A DNA stretch of 16,607 nt from Candidatus Kuenenia stuttgartensis (GTDB taxonomy: Bacteria; Planctomycetota; Planctomycetia; Isosphaerales; Isosphaeraceae). The position numbers and the translations under genes are program-made. Positions 1 to 6,647 of the stretch are shown piece by piece (the first letter of the stretch is position 1; the number at the start of each line of letters is the position of its first letter). The stretch covers positions 1-16,607 of the forward strand of contig CAMCFM010000030.1 of the NCBI GenBank assembly GCA_945874095.1, written 5' to 3'. The notes under the pieces are model-generated. The model saw only the letters and a list, made by a program, of their open reading frames with translations. It had not been told where the DNA came from and searched no databases.

Positions 1-33
1 TTCCGTCAATTCGACTTTGTACCATTTGCCCAT
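1..33 (-). CDS. 5' end of a gene leaving the window, possibly an IS630-type transposase
   Basis: Only the first 11 codons are visible, reading MGKWYKVELTE. The ATG at 33 is preceded on the minus strand by GGAGG with a 5-base spacer, a good ribosome binding site. An in-frame ATG at 45 overlaps that site and is less likely. The pattern M-x-K-x-Y-x-V-x-L-T-E resembles the N-terminus of many IS630-family transposases. The nearby truncated methyltransferase remnant would fit an insertion. Eleven residues cannot prove a family, so the start is fairly sure and the identity is a guess. Confidence 0.4.
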   Translation of the reverse strand, partial: MGKWYKVELTE

Positions 34-147
34 GTGTGCCTCCATGCGACACTTGAGTAACCGAGAGCCTGAAGCTTTTTGCGATTAAAGAAGAATAACA
101 GGAAAGAGACTTCTTGTAAATGCATCATTCAGGGGCGCGGAGAGTAT
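1..147 (-). mobile_element. Possible 5' end of an insertion sequence (IS630-like)
   Basis: This is inferred, not shown. Reading the minus strand leftward, the methyltransferase coding sequence loses its family character at about 149-143. About 110 bases of non-coding sequence follow, then a well-formed gene start at 33. That is the layout expected at the left end of an IS inserted into the methyltransferase gene. A TATA lies at the break, and IS630/Tc1 elements insert at TA. The other end and its inverted repeat are outside the window, so the boundary is approximate. Confidence 0.27.
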
Positions 148-292
148 AAACCTTGTGGTCAGGAAAGTTTTGCTGATATGCAGAAATGGCATCAAGATGA
201 TTATCCACAGCCGCGATCACTTCCACACCCGGCCCCAGAGCCGCCGAGGCTCCACCAATGCCGCAATGCCACTCAATCACCCGTAAAGCCAT
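125..292 (-). pseudogene. Truncated C5 DNA (cytosine) methyltransferase, N-terminal fragment
   Basis: Fifty-five codons run from the ATG at 292 to a TGA at 125-127. The fragment begins MALRVIEWHCGIGGASAAL, which matches conserved motif I of C5-cytosine methyltransferases, the FxGxGG loop that binds S-adenosylmethionine. It continues with VIAAVDN (motif II-like, acidic residue at the end of strand 2) and AYQQNFPDH, the usual region before motif III. Intact members are several hundred residues long and carry a catalytic PCQ motif. This piece stops after HKVYT plus a few unrelated residues and contains no PCQ. Other frames downstream do not restore the family pattern, which argues for an insertion or deletion rather than a simple frameshift. 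It lies 35 bases downstream of maf on the same strand and was probably co-transcribed with it. The family call is good; the cause of truncation is inferred. Confidence 0.72.
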
Positions 293-327
293 ATTTTAAA
301 GTACCTTGTGTGACTTTTGGAATCAAC

Positions 328-912
328 TCAGCCCGGAATCGCAACACCCAGACCGCTCAGGATCCTGACTAGGCTGAGCAGAGGCAGACCTGTGATGGCG
401 TTGTAGTCGTCGGTTTGAACCCTCTCAAAGAGCGCAACACCAGCCTCTTCAAGCTTATAGGAGCCAGCACAGTCGATCGGCAAATCTCTGGCAACATATC
501 TTGCCAAATCCTTGCGGGCTAACGCTCGCATCGTCAGATAGGAGAGGTCCAGGTGCGAATACTCTGTCCCGTCAGGCCCGATCACCGTCATGGCTGTTAC
601 CAGCGTATGTGTATGACCTGATAGGACTTCCAACTGATCAACCGCCGCTTCAACGGTCCCCGGCTTGCCCAGCACCGCTCCATGAATCGTAGCGAGTTGG
701 TCACCACCGATGACAATTTCGCCCGGAAATCGGACCGCCACAGCCCTGGCCTTGGCTTCGGCAAGTTTTACGGCAAGTTCGACTGGATCCGAAAATTCTT
801 GTTTGAATGCTTCTTCATCAACCCCTGGCGCGATACACTCAGGCTCCAGCCCAATCCTCTGCAGCAGGGCTTTACGATACTTCGAAGTACTGGCCAGGAT
901 CAGTTTCGGCAT
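328..912 (-). CDS. maf: Maf-family nucleotide pyrophosphatase (YceF/m7GTP type)
   Basis: This 194-residue protein is close to E. coli YceF over its whole length. The N-terminal MPKLILASTSKYRKALL carries the Maf phosphate-binding S-x-x-R motif. Other hallmarks are GGDQLA around residue 71, where the acidic residue acts in catalysis, LGKP, CAGSYKLEEAG, and TGLPLLSL near the C-terminus. Maf/YceF enzymes hydrolyse modified nucleoside triphosphates to the monophosphate and pyrophosphate. YceF prefers 7-methyl-GTP, and this protein follows the YceF pattern more than the dTTP/UTP Maf pattern. The ATG at 912 gives the usual family N-terminus. A TTG at 930 would add six residues and is less likely. 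The truncated C5 methyltransferase lies downstream, and the divergent methyltransferase starts on the opposite strand at the same CATG. Subfamily assignment is by recall of YceF, not alignment. Confidence 0.9.
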   Translation of the reverse strand: MPKLILASTSKYRKALLQRIGLEPECIAPGVDEEAFKQEFSDPVELAVKLAEAKARAVAVRFPGEIVIGGDQLATIHGAVLGKPGTVEAAVDQLEVLSGHTHTLVTAMTVIGPDGTEYSHLDLSYLTMRALARKDLARYVARDLPIDCAGSYKLEEAGVALFERVQTDDYNAITGLPLLSLVRILSGLGVAIPG

Positions 913-1519
913 GGGTCGCCCAAGTTCCAAAAATCGTCAGAAATCGTCCGCGATTCGACCAGTTGAACCGATCCGTCAAGGATACGATCAGCTAGGCCCC
1001 GACTGCTATTATGTCACGCACCAAGCCGATTACCGCAACCCTCACGAACCCATTATCCGCCGATTATTAGAGAACTGGACGCTGAAAGAGACTCCACCTA
1101 AGCTCTCGAGCCTTCTGGATCTTGCCTGTGGATCAGGCGAGATCACGAGCTTTTTTCAATCTTCCGGATTCACTCAAATCCATGCTATAGAACCGTTTAC
1201 CGGCGAGGCTTTTACGAATCGCACTGGCCTTGTCGCAGATTCGCACGACTTCGCCGCCATCGCTGACGGAGTCTTGGGGAACAGATCCTATGACTACATT
1301 TTTTGCTCGTTCGCACTCCATCTGGCTCAGTCGAGCAGGCTTCCTCTCATCTGCATGAATCTGGCCGAGATCTCAAATCACCTGATCATTTTGACCCCTC
1401 ACAAAAGGCCTGAGATTCGCCCTGAATGGGGCTGGAAAATGATTTACGAAGAGCTCTTGGATCGAGTCAGGCTCCGTCATTATGGGTCTTTGAAACGAAT
1501 CCGGGAACACCTGACTTAA
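911..1519 (+). CDS. SAM-dependent methyltransferase, class I (UbiE/Methyltransf_11-like)
   Basis: The protein has 202 residues. Residues 68-76 read LLDLACGSG, the glycine-rich motif I of class I methyltransferases. It is followed by HAIEP, the acidic end of strand 2 that binds the ribose of S-adenosylmethionine, and by YDYIFCSFALHL, a motif IV-like strand. The substrate cannot be told; the chain is short and has no extra domain. The frame stays open upstream to 710, but that part is antisense to maf. The ATG at 911 is the only reasonable start, giving a basic N-terminal tail (MGRPSSKNRQK) before the conserved part begins near RQGYDQLGPD. No strong ribosome binding site is seen; AGGA lies 11 bases upstream. 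The start codon overlaps that of maf on the other strand. An inverted repeat lies in the 181-base gap before hisD. Confidence 0.75.
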   Translation: MGRPSSKNRQKSSAIRPVEPIRQGYDQLGPDCYYVTHQADYRNPHEPIIRRLLENWTLKETPPKLSSLLDLACGSGEITSFFQSSGFTQIHAIEPFTGEAFTNRTGLVADSHDFAAIADGVLGNRSYDYIFCSFALHLAQSSRLPLICMNLAEISNHLIILTPHKRPEIRPEWGWKMIYEELLDRVRLRHYGSLKRIREHLT

Positions 1520-1543
1520 AACCAGTGCAGCGCACAGTTCAAA

Positions 1544-1590
1544 GCGATTCGGAAGTGTGCAATCGCTCCCAATTCGATGGATCGAATCGC
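1544..1590. repeat. Overlapping inverted repeats between the methyltransferase and hisD
   Basis: ATTCGAT at 1572-1578 pairs perfectly with ATCGAAT at 1581-1587 across a GG loop. The same right arm, as CGAATCGC at 1583-1590, can instead pair with GCGATTCG at 1544-1551. The two structures exclude each other. A run of six T follows at 1602-1607, itself inside a small GCCTA/TAGGC hairpin (1596-1611). This could be the terminator of the methyltransferase gene, though the gap to the T run is long, or part of a leader ahead of hisD. No leader peptide with histidine codons is visible. Confidence 0.3.
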
Positions 1591-1616
1591 CCCCAGCCTA
1601 CTTTTTTAGGCATTTC

Positions 1617-1625
1617 TGATATATG
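1617..1625 (+). promoter_or_regulatory. Possible extended -10 promoter for the hisD operon
   Basis: TGA followed by TATATG forms an extended -10-like element about 75 bases before hisD, in the most AT-rich part of the gap. An alternative hexamer TATGAT sits at 1622-1627. No TTGACA-like -35 is seen at the right distance. Prediction by eye only. Confidence 0.25.
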
Positions 1626-1700
1626 ATAGGGATGAATATACCGTTGCGATTTTCCAGATGATCTGTCGATCGCTCAGCACCAGAAAAAGACCGATTCCCC

Positions 1701-3077
1701 ATGTCGAAACCACTGAACGACTTAAAGCGACTCAACCTGATCACAGCCCGCTCCGAAGCGTTAGAGGAGCTGGAATCTCTCCGCAAAAGCCTCTCCCCGC
1801 GCGGCGATATCGTCAGTCCCCGGGGTCGCGAACTGACCCTGAAAGTCTTTGGAGAAGCACTGACGCCTGTTGCCGTGGTGGATCGAATCCTGAACGACAT
1901 CAGCTCGACCGGCCTTGAAGCTCTCTTGCGCTACACAGAGATGCTGGATGGCAAAAAGCTGACTTCTGAAACGATGAGTGTCTCCAAAGCCGAGATGGCA
2001 GACGCTGCCGCGAACGTAAGCCCAGCGTACAGATCGACCATTGAGAGCGTAAAGGCGAACGTCCTGAAGTTCCAGAAGTCGATCCTGCACCATGACTCCA
2101 AACCTCTGACAGACATTGATGGCCAGATCTGGCTGAGGTATCGCCCACTGAATCGAGTCGGCGTGTGTATTCCAGGCGGGGCAGCGTCTTATCCTTCAAG
2201 CCTGATCATGACTGTCGTACCTGCGCAGGCGGCTGGAGTAAAAGAAATTGCTGTCGTGGTACCACCCACCGAATTCGGCGGATACAATCGCGAACTGCTT
2301 GCTGCCTGTCATATCCTGGGCGTCACGGAAGTTTACCGGGTCGGTGGAGCTCAGGCTGTTGGTGCACTTGCATTTGGGGTGGATGGTATTAAGGCGGTCG
2401 ATAAAATTGTTGGCCCCGGGAACCTTTTCGTCGCACTGGCGAAAAAAGCTGTATTTGGGCATGTCGATATCGACTCGATTGCTGGCCCAAGCGAAGTCCT
2501 CCTGATTGCCGACGAATCGGCTAATCCTGACTTTATTGCAGCTGACCTGATCAGCCAGGCAGAGCATTCACCTGGGTCATCGCTTTTGGTCACCTGGATT
2601 CCCGAATTGATTGAAGCCGTTGCAACCGCTCTTGAAGCCCAGCTTGTACAGCTTTCGCGAGGCGATCTGGCCCGTGACAGCCTTGAACAGTATGGAGCTC
2701 TTGTACTTGTCAGAGACGAGGCTGAGGCGGTCGAGCTTTCCAATCAAATGGCTCCGGAACACCTCCATATATCGACGTCGAACGCAGTCGAGCTTTCAGA
2801 GCGTTTGACCTGCGCTGGAGCCATCTTCATGGGCCACCACACGCCGGTGGCGGCTGGCGATTATGCAGCAGGCCCTTCGCACGTTCTACCAACTGGCGGG
2901 ACAGCTCGATGGGCGAGTGGCCTGACCTCAAATCACTTTTTGAGAACCACAAGCATGATCCATCTCACAGATGAAGGCTTGCGTCAAATCGCCGGTGAAA
3001 TCACGCATCTGGCGGATGTTGAGGGCCTGACAGGCCATAAATCGAGTGTCACAGTACGTACGGAACGCTCGAATTAA
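1701..3077 (+). CDS. hisD: Histidinol dehydrogenase
   Basis: This enzyme catalyses the last two steps of histidine synthesis, oxidising L-histidinol to L-histidine with two NAD+ and a bound zinc. The protein has 458 residues, slightly longer than the usual 430 or so because of an N-terminal extension. The zinc ligands of the E. coli enzyme (Gln259, His262, Asp360, His419) correspond to Gln286, His289, Asp387 and His446, with identical spacing. The catalytic Glu-His pair is Glu353-His354 in APEHL, also at the same distance. Other family blocks present are RVGVCIPGG, VGGAQAVGALAFG, DKIVGPGN and SIAGPSEVL. It should therefore be active and cytoplasmic. The ATG at 1701 has only a weak purine-rich upstream region (AGAAAAAGA). 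A GNAT gene follows after 43 bases and hisC after that, so these probably form one operon. Confidence 0.97.
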   Translation: MSKPLNDLKRLNLITARSEALEELESLRKSLSPRGDIVSPRGRELTLKVFGEALTPVAVVDRILNDISSTGLEALLRYTEMLDGKKLTSETMSVSKAEMADAAANVSPAYRSTIESVKANVLKFQKSILHHDSKPLTDIDGQIWLRYRPLNRVGVCIPGGAASYPSSLIMTVVPAQAAGVKEIAVVVPPTEFGGYNRELLAACHILGVTEVYRVGGAQAVGALAFGVDGIKAVDKIVGPGNLFVALAKKAVFGHVDIDSIAGPSEVLLIADESANPDFIAADLISQAEHSPGSSLLVTWIPELIEAVATALEAQLVQLSRGDLARDSLEQYGALVLVRDEAEAVELSNQMAPEHLHISTSNAVELSERLTCAGAIFMGHHTPVAAGDYAAGPSHVLPTGGTARWASGLTSNHFLRTTSMIHLTDEGLRQIAGEITHLADVEGLTGHKSSVTVRTERSN

Positions 3078-3120
3078 CCTGCTTCCTGAACTGAAATGCC
3101 ATCAACGGAATAGAAGATTC

Positions 3121-3621
3121 ATGAGCCTGACCATTCGGCCTGCCGCACCTGAAGACTGCCCTACGATTGTATCTCATATTCGCGAATTGGCGATCTTTGA
3201 GAAACTCGAAAACGAAGCCGTGGGAACTGCCGAACAATTCCGGTTGCATTTATTCGGCGAAAGGCCCATTTGTGAAGCTCTTATGGCCGAATGGAATGGA
3301 GAGCCTGCTGGTTTCGCCCTGTTCTTCACAAATTTCAGCACCTTCCTGGCCAAGCCAGGGCTCTATCTTGAAGATCTCTATGTGCGTGAGCCGTTTCGCC
3401 GCAAAGGCATAGGAAAAGCCCTGATTACGACAATTGCAAGCATTGCTGTGGAGAGGAATTACGGCCGTTTTGAATGGTCTGTACTGAATTGGAATAGCCC
3501 TGCCATTGCATTTTATCGCTCGCTGGGCGCAGTACCGATGGATGAATGGACAGTCCAAAGAGTCTCTGGTCCGGCCCTTCAATACATGGCGGCTATGGCA
3601 CCTGAATCCAATGGAAAATGA
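3121..3621 (+). CDS. GNAT acetyltransferase, spermidine/diamine (SSAT)-like
   Basis: The 166-residue protein is a single GNAT domain. It has the acetyl-CoA loop RRKGIGKAL (residues 93-101, the R/Q-x-x-G-x-G/A motif). The preceding strand is LYLEDLYV, and the late motif NWNSPAIAFYRSLGA spans 123-137. These pieces and the N-terminal IRPAAPEDC...IRELAIFE resemble eukaryotic SSAT1/SSAT2 and the bacterial proteins annotated after them, which acetylate polyamines or thialysine. The true substrate here is unknown. The ATG at 3121 fits the domain start; the frame upstream to 3046 overlaps the end of hisD and is unlikely. Its last four bases overlap the hisC start (ATGA), so translation is probably coupled. 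A GNAT gene inside a histidine operon is not part of the standard pathway and may be a passenger or a moonlighting partner. Confidence 0.85.
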   Translation: MSLTIRPAAPEDCPTIVSHIRELAIFEKLENEAVGTAEQFRLHLFGERPICEALMAEWNGEPAGFALFFTNFSTFLAKPGLYLEDLYVREPFRRKGIGKALITTIASIAVERNYGRFEWSVLNWNSPAIAFYRSLGAVPMDEWTVQRVSGPALQYMAAMAPESNGK

Positions 3622-4691
3622 AAGCAATCAGGAATCCAGATAAAATGAGCTATTTCCTAAAACACATCGACGCCATGACGGGCTATGTCCCAGGCGAGCA
3701 GCCTCGCGATCGGACTTTCATTAAGCTCAACACCAATGAAAATCCCTATGCGCCCAGTCAGAGTGTGGCCGAGGCCATGATGCCGATCCTGCTCGACGGC
3801 CGCCTCAGGCTTTATCCTGACCCACTGGCCTCAGAATTCCGCCGGACTGCTGCCGAACTTCACGGCGTGGATCCATCGTGGATCATGGCCGGTAACGGAT
3901 CCGATGATATCCTGACCATCCTCACTCGTGCATTTGCAGGCCCCGGCGATGTGATTGCATCTGCCCAGCCAGGTTATATCCTCTACGAAACTTTGTCTGA
4001 CCTGCAAAATGCGAAGTTTGAAATTGTTCCATTTCCAGTCAATTGGACCATCGGCCCAGAACACATCATTGGATTGAAAAATCCCAAGATTTTTTACCTG
4101 GCCAATCCCAATTCACCTTCCGGTACCATTATGACCCCGGAAGCGGTCGCCCAGTTGGCTGAAGCACTGCCCTGCCCGCTTGTGGTCGATGAAGCTTACG
4201 GAGACTTTGCGACCACGAATTGCATTTCGCTCGTTAAAAGTCATCCCAATGTGATTGTCACACGCACATTTTCCAAGGGTTATTCGCTGGCAGGCCTGCG
4301 GCTCGGCTATTGCATTGCAAGACCCGAGATTATCGCTGGCCTGAACAAGGTCAAAGACTCATATAATTGCGATATGCTCTCACTGGCAGGTGGGACGGCT
4401 GCATTATTGGATCAGGAATGGTTGATTGAAACTCGTCAAAAAATCTGGAACACCCGCGCCCGCCTCTCTTCTGGTGCTGCGGAACTCGGTTATCTGATCC
4501 CAGAAAGCCATGCCAATTTCATTTGGTGTGAAGGCGGGCCACCAGCCCAGGAAGTCTACGATGCCCTGAGGGATCGGGATATTCTGGTGCGACTCATGAA
4601 ATATCCTGGCCGAGAGCCTGCTCTGAGGATTACCGTAGGGACAGATCCGCAGATCGACGCTTTGCTTTCAGCTCTCGCCGAGATCGTCTGA
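3618..4691 (+). CDS. hisC: Histidinol-phosphate aminotransferase
   Basis: This is a fold-type I PLP enzyme that transfers an amino group from glutamate to imidazole-acetol phosphate, giving histidinol phosphate. The 357-residue length is usual. Motifs seen in order are KLNTNENPY, AGNGSDDIL (cofactor phosphate region), LANPNSPSGT, VVDEAYGDF and TRTFSKGYSLAGLRLGY. Lys220 in TFSK should form the Schiff base with PLP. A C-terminal arginine in EPALRITVG fits the carboxylate or phosphate clamp of the family. HisC enzymes can overlap in specificity with aromatic aminotransferases, but location next to hisD supports histidine synthesis. The ATG at 3618 overlaps the GNAT stop. An in-frame ATG at 3645 (MSYFLKHIDAM) has an AGGA 11 bases upstream and matches the usual family N-terminus, so it may be the true start. 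Confidence 0.94.
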   Translation: MKAIRNPDKMSYFLKHIDAMTGYVPGEQPRDRTFIKLNTNENPYAPSQSVAEAMMPILLDGRLRLYPDPLASEFRRTAAELHGVDPSWIMAGNGSDDILTILTRAFAGPGDVIASAQPGYILYETLSDLQNAKFEIVPFPVNWTIGPEHIIGLKNPKIFYLANPNSPSGTIMTPEAVAQLAEALPCPLVVDEAYGDFATTNCISLVKSHPNVIVTRTFSKGYSLAGLRLGYCIARPEIIAGLNKVKDSYNCDMLSLAGGTAALLDQEWLIETRQKIWNTRARLSSGAAELGYLIPESHANFIWCEGGPPAQEVYDALRDRDILVRLMKYPGREPALRITVGTDPQIDALLSALAEIV

Positions 4692-4715
4692 TTTGCATTA
4701 AAAGGAGTTGTCCTG

Positions 4716-6065
4716 ATGCAGAACGATTCGAATTGGCATTTCCCCTGGGGCGATTCCACGCTTGATCTGACTCCTCCAAATTCGATTCAGGTCGAACCAA
4801 GCCGATTTGAGCCGGATACAACAAATGCATTTGTTGAATTCGACGATTATCGCAAACATCTGGAGGAAGCCATCGGTTTCCCCCTGAATCAGCCCCGATT
4901 TGAAACGCGGGTTGGCCCGGGTTCCAAAGTGGCCGTGGTGGTGGACGATCCCTCCAGGTGGTCTCCACTCGACTGGTGTGTTCCTGTGATCCTTGAAAAA
5001 CTGGTATCTTCCGGAGTTGAAGCAGCCGACATTTCCATTGTATTTGGAGTCGGCCGACACGCCTCAGTTTCTCAGTCCGATATGGTTCGCAAACTGGGAA
5101 CGGAAATTGTCGAAAAATACAATTGCTACAGTCCTCCACTGGATGATTTATCACAATATGAAGACTTAGGCGTCTCTGCCGATGGTGTTCCTGTCCGTGT
5201 CTTTAAACCTGTGGCCAAAGCCGATCTCCGAGTCTTGATTGGGTCGGTTTTACCACACCTTCAAGCCGGTTTTGGAGGAGGCTGGAAGCTGATTTTTCCA
5301 GGCTGCAGTCACAGAACAACTCTGGGTGCGATTCACCAGCAAGGTTTAGACGGTCAGGCGGCCAAACTTTTAGGCTGTTCGCCAGTGGATAATCCGATGC
5401 GTCAGGCGATTTCAAGGGCGGCAAAGTTATTGCCTGGCAGCACCATTTCCGTCAGTCACGTGATTGGCCGCAACTCTCATGAAATCTTTGAGGTGATGGC
5501 TGGCGAGCCTGACGATGTGGAAATGCGATTGGCAACCATTGCCAAACAACGTTTTGAGTTTAAATCGGACAAGCATTCGAAGCTGGCAGATTTAATCATT
5601 GTTGGGAATGCACCTTGGCCCGGCGACCCGATGCACTCATTCAAAGTTTTATTAAATCACCGTGCTGCATGCAAAAAAGGCGGCGTTCTGGCTGGAGTAT
5701 TCTGGACAGATCCAGCAGAGATTGGCCGATCATTTCCACTAGGGCCTGCCAAGTGGATTGCACGATCCGGTCAGGCTGGTGCCATTGCAACAAGAATTGG
5801 ACTCCCACTGGCCGAGAAAATTGCGGCCATGACAGGGTCCTCGAAGCGTTTCATGATGCGCTGGGCGAGGGAATTGGTGGTCGATCGTAAGGTGATTGTT
5901 TATTCCCCCCAAATGAAAGAATTATTTGGGAGGCGACTTGGATCTGTTTCGATCGCAGGAAATCCGGATGAATTCTGGTCCCTGATTGCAAATGCAACCG
6001 GAGAGGCGCCTGACACGACCCTATTCCCATACGGTGGCTTGACTTACGCGGCAGTCAAGCACTGA
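4716..6065 (+). CDS. Divergent LarA-family protein (nickel-pincer racemase-like)
   Basis: The 449-residue protein belongs to the LarA/DUF2088 family, whose founder racemises lactate using a nickel-pincer nucleotide cofactor bound to a lysine. Residues equivalent to Lactobacillus plantarum LarA His108, His174, Lys184 and His200 appear as His115, His181, Lys191 and His207. The last three spacings (10 and 16 residues) are identical to LarA. The Arg of the DxTRP motif is present in VVDDPSRWSP. The surroundings differ from canonical members: GVGRHASVS in place of GTHRPxT, and GFGGGWKLIFPG in place of GYSGGRKxxxPG. Activity is therefore likely but the substrate may differ. A strong AAGGAG (4702-4707), 8 bases before the ATG, fixes the start. 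It lies 24 bases after hisC, suggesting co-transcription. No LarB, LarC or LarE cofactor genes are in the window. Confidence 0.82.
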   Translation: MQNDSNWHFPWGDSTLDLTPPNSIQVEPSRFEPDTTNAFVEFDDYRKHLEEAIGFPLNQPRFETRVGPGSKVAVVVDDPSRWSPLDWCVPVILEKLVSSGVEAADISIVFGVGRHASVSQSDMVRKLGTEIVEKYNCYSPPLDDLSQYEDLGVSADGVPVRVFKPVAKADLRVLIGSVLPHLQAGFGGGWKLIFPGCSHRTTLGAIHQQGLDGQAAKLLGCSPVDNPMRQAISRAAKLLPGSTISVSHVIGRNSHEIFEVMAGEPDDVEMRLATIAKQRFEFKSDKHSKLADLIIVGNAPWPGDPMHSFKVLLNHRAACKKGGVLAGVFWTDPAEIGRSFPLGPAKWIARSGQAGAIATRIGLPLAEKIAAMTGSSKRFMMRWARELVVDRKVIVYSPQMKELFGRRLGSVSIAGNPDEFWSLIANATGEAPDTTLFPYGGLTYAAVKH

Positions 6066-6082
6066 TGAATCCAGGCTCCGCG

Positions 6083-6598
6083 TCAGCGAATGAACTGATT
6101 GACATAATCGGCACCAAGGCCAACCTTCGTGTAATGATTCCGGCACATTTCAATCTTGGTGTGCACATCTTCATATCCCACAGTCTGGCCGGCTTCATCG
6201 ACGTAGATCATAGCCCCTGAAATATTAAAGAACGTGATCATTTCATCACAATCTTCATCCACTACAAGCGTATGAATTTCGCCAGGCGGCTCAAACACGT
6301 AACTTCCGGCTGTAGCGACCCAGTCGTGCTCCAGATACCTCCACTTGCCTTTAACAACATATCCATGCACCGGTGCAGGATGCCTGTGGCGCGATAAAAA
6401 GCCTGACTTACAGACTTTCAGCAAGTTGCACCACTGGCCATTGGTTGTATTAAAAAACAGTGGCCGAAAGAAGACGCGATCGGCTTGGGGAACCCACACG
6501 CGTGCATCATCCGGAATCGCCATGGTGACAATCTCTGATCGAGCGTCCGCTGGCATGGGGATAATACAAGGCGCTGGAAATGCAATTTTATCGGACAT
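6083..6598 (-). CDS. Cupin protein, 2,4'-dihydroxyacetophenone dioxygenase family
   Basis: This 171-residue single-domain cupin has the ChrR/DAD-type signature. Cupin motif 1 runs from LSRHRHPAPVHGYV (His71, His73, His78) to KWRYLEHDW. Motif 2 is GSYVFEPPGEIHTL (His109). In the founding enzyme, a non-haem iron dioxygenase, such histidines bind the metal and the enzyme cleaves the side chain of 2,4'-dihydroxyacetophenone. Many homologues carry the name without a tested substrate, so the reaction here is uncertain. The ATG at 6598 is chosen because GAGGA lies 7 bases upstream on the minus strand. A longer frame to 6667 would run over the SDR stop codon. The gene is 49 bases downstream of the SDR gene on the same strand, probably a two-gene operon. 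It converges with the LarA-like gene, with only 17 bases between stops. Confidence 0.8.
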   Translation of the reverse strand: MSDKIAFPAPCIIPMPADARSEIVTMAIPDDARVWVPQADRVFFRPLFFNTTNGQWCNLLKVCKSGFLSRHRHPAPVHGYVVKGKWRYLEHDWVATAGSYVFEPPGEIHTLVVDEDCDEMITFFNISGAMIYVDEAGQTVGYEDVHTKIEMCRNHYTKVGLGADYVNQFIR

Positions 6599-6647
6599 CT
6601 TTTGATCCTCGCTTCTGATTTTTTGATCTCTTGAAAACTCATTCGAT

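Noticed and set aside
710..910. Upstream extension of the methyltransferase frame
   Set aside because: It is antisense to well-conserved maf coding sequence and has no methyltransferase character; the ATG at 911 is the first sensible start.
1520..1700. Histidine leader peptide for attenuation of hisD
   Set aside because: No short frame with a run of CAT or CAC codons exists in the gap.
1598..1900. 100-codon minus-strand frame across the hisD start
   Set aside because: Low-complexity Ser/Arg-rich translation, antisense to hisD, without a ribosome binding site or family resemblance.
4630..5154. 174-codon minus-strand open frame over the hisC/LarA junction
   Set aside because: It is a shadow of two well-supported plus-strand genes and shows no domain.
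6066..6082. Terminator between the convergent LarA-like and cupin genes
   Set aside because: The gap is only 17 bases and no convincing stem with a T run was seen.
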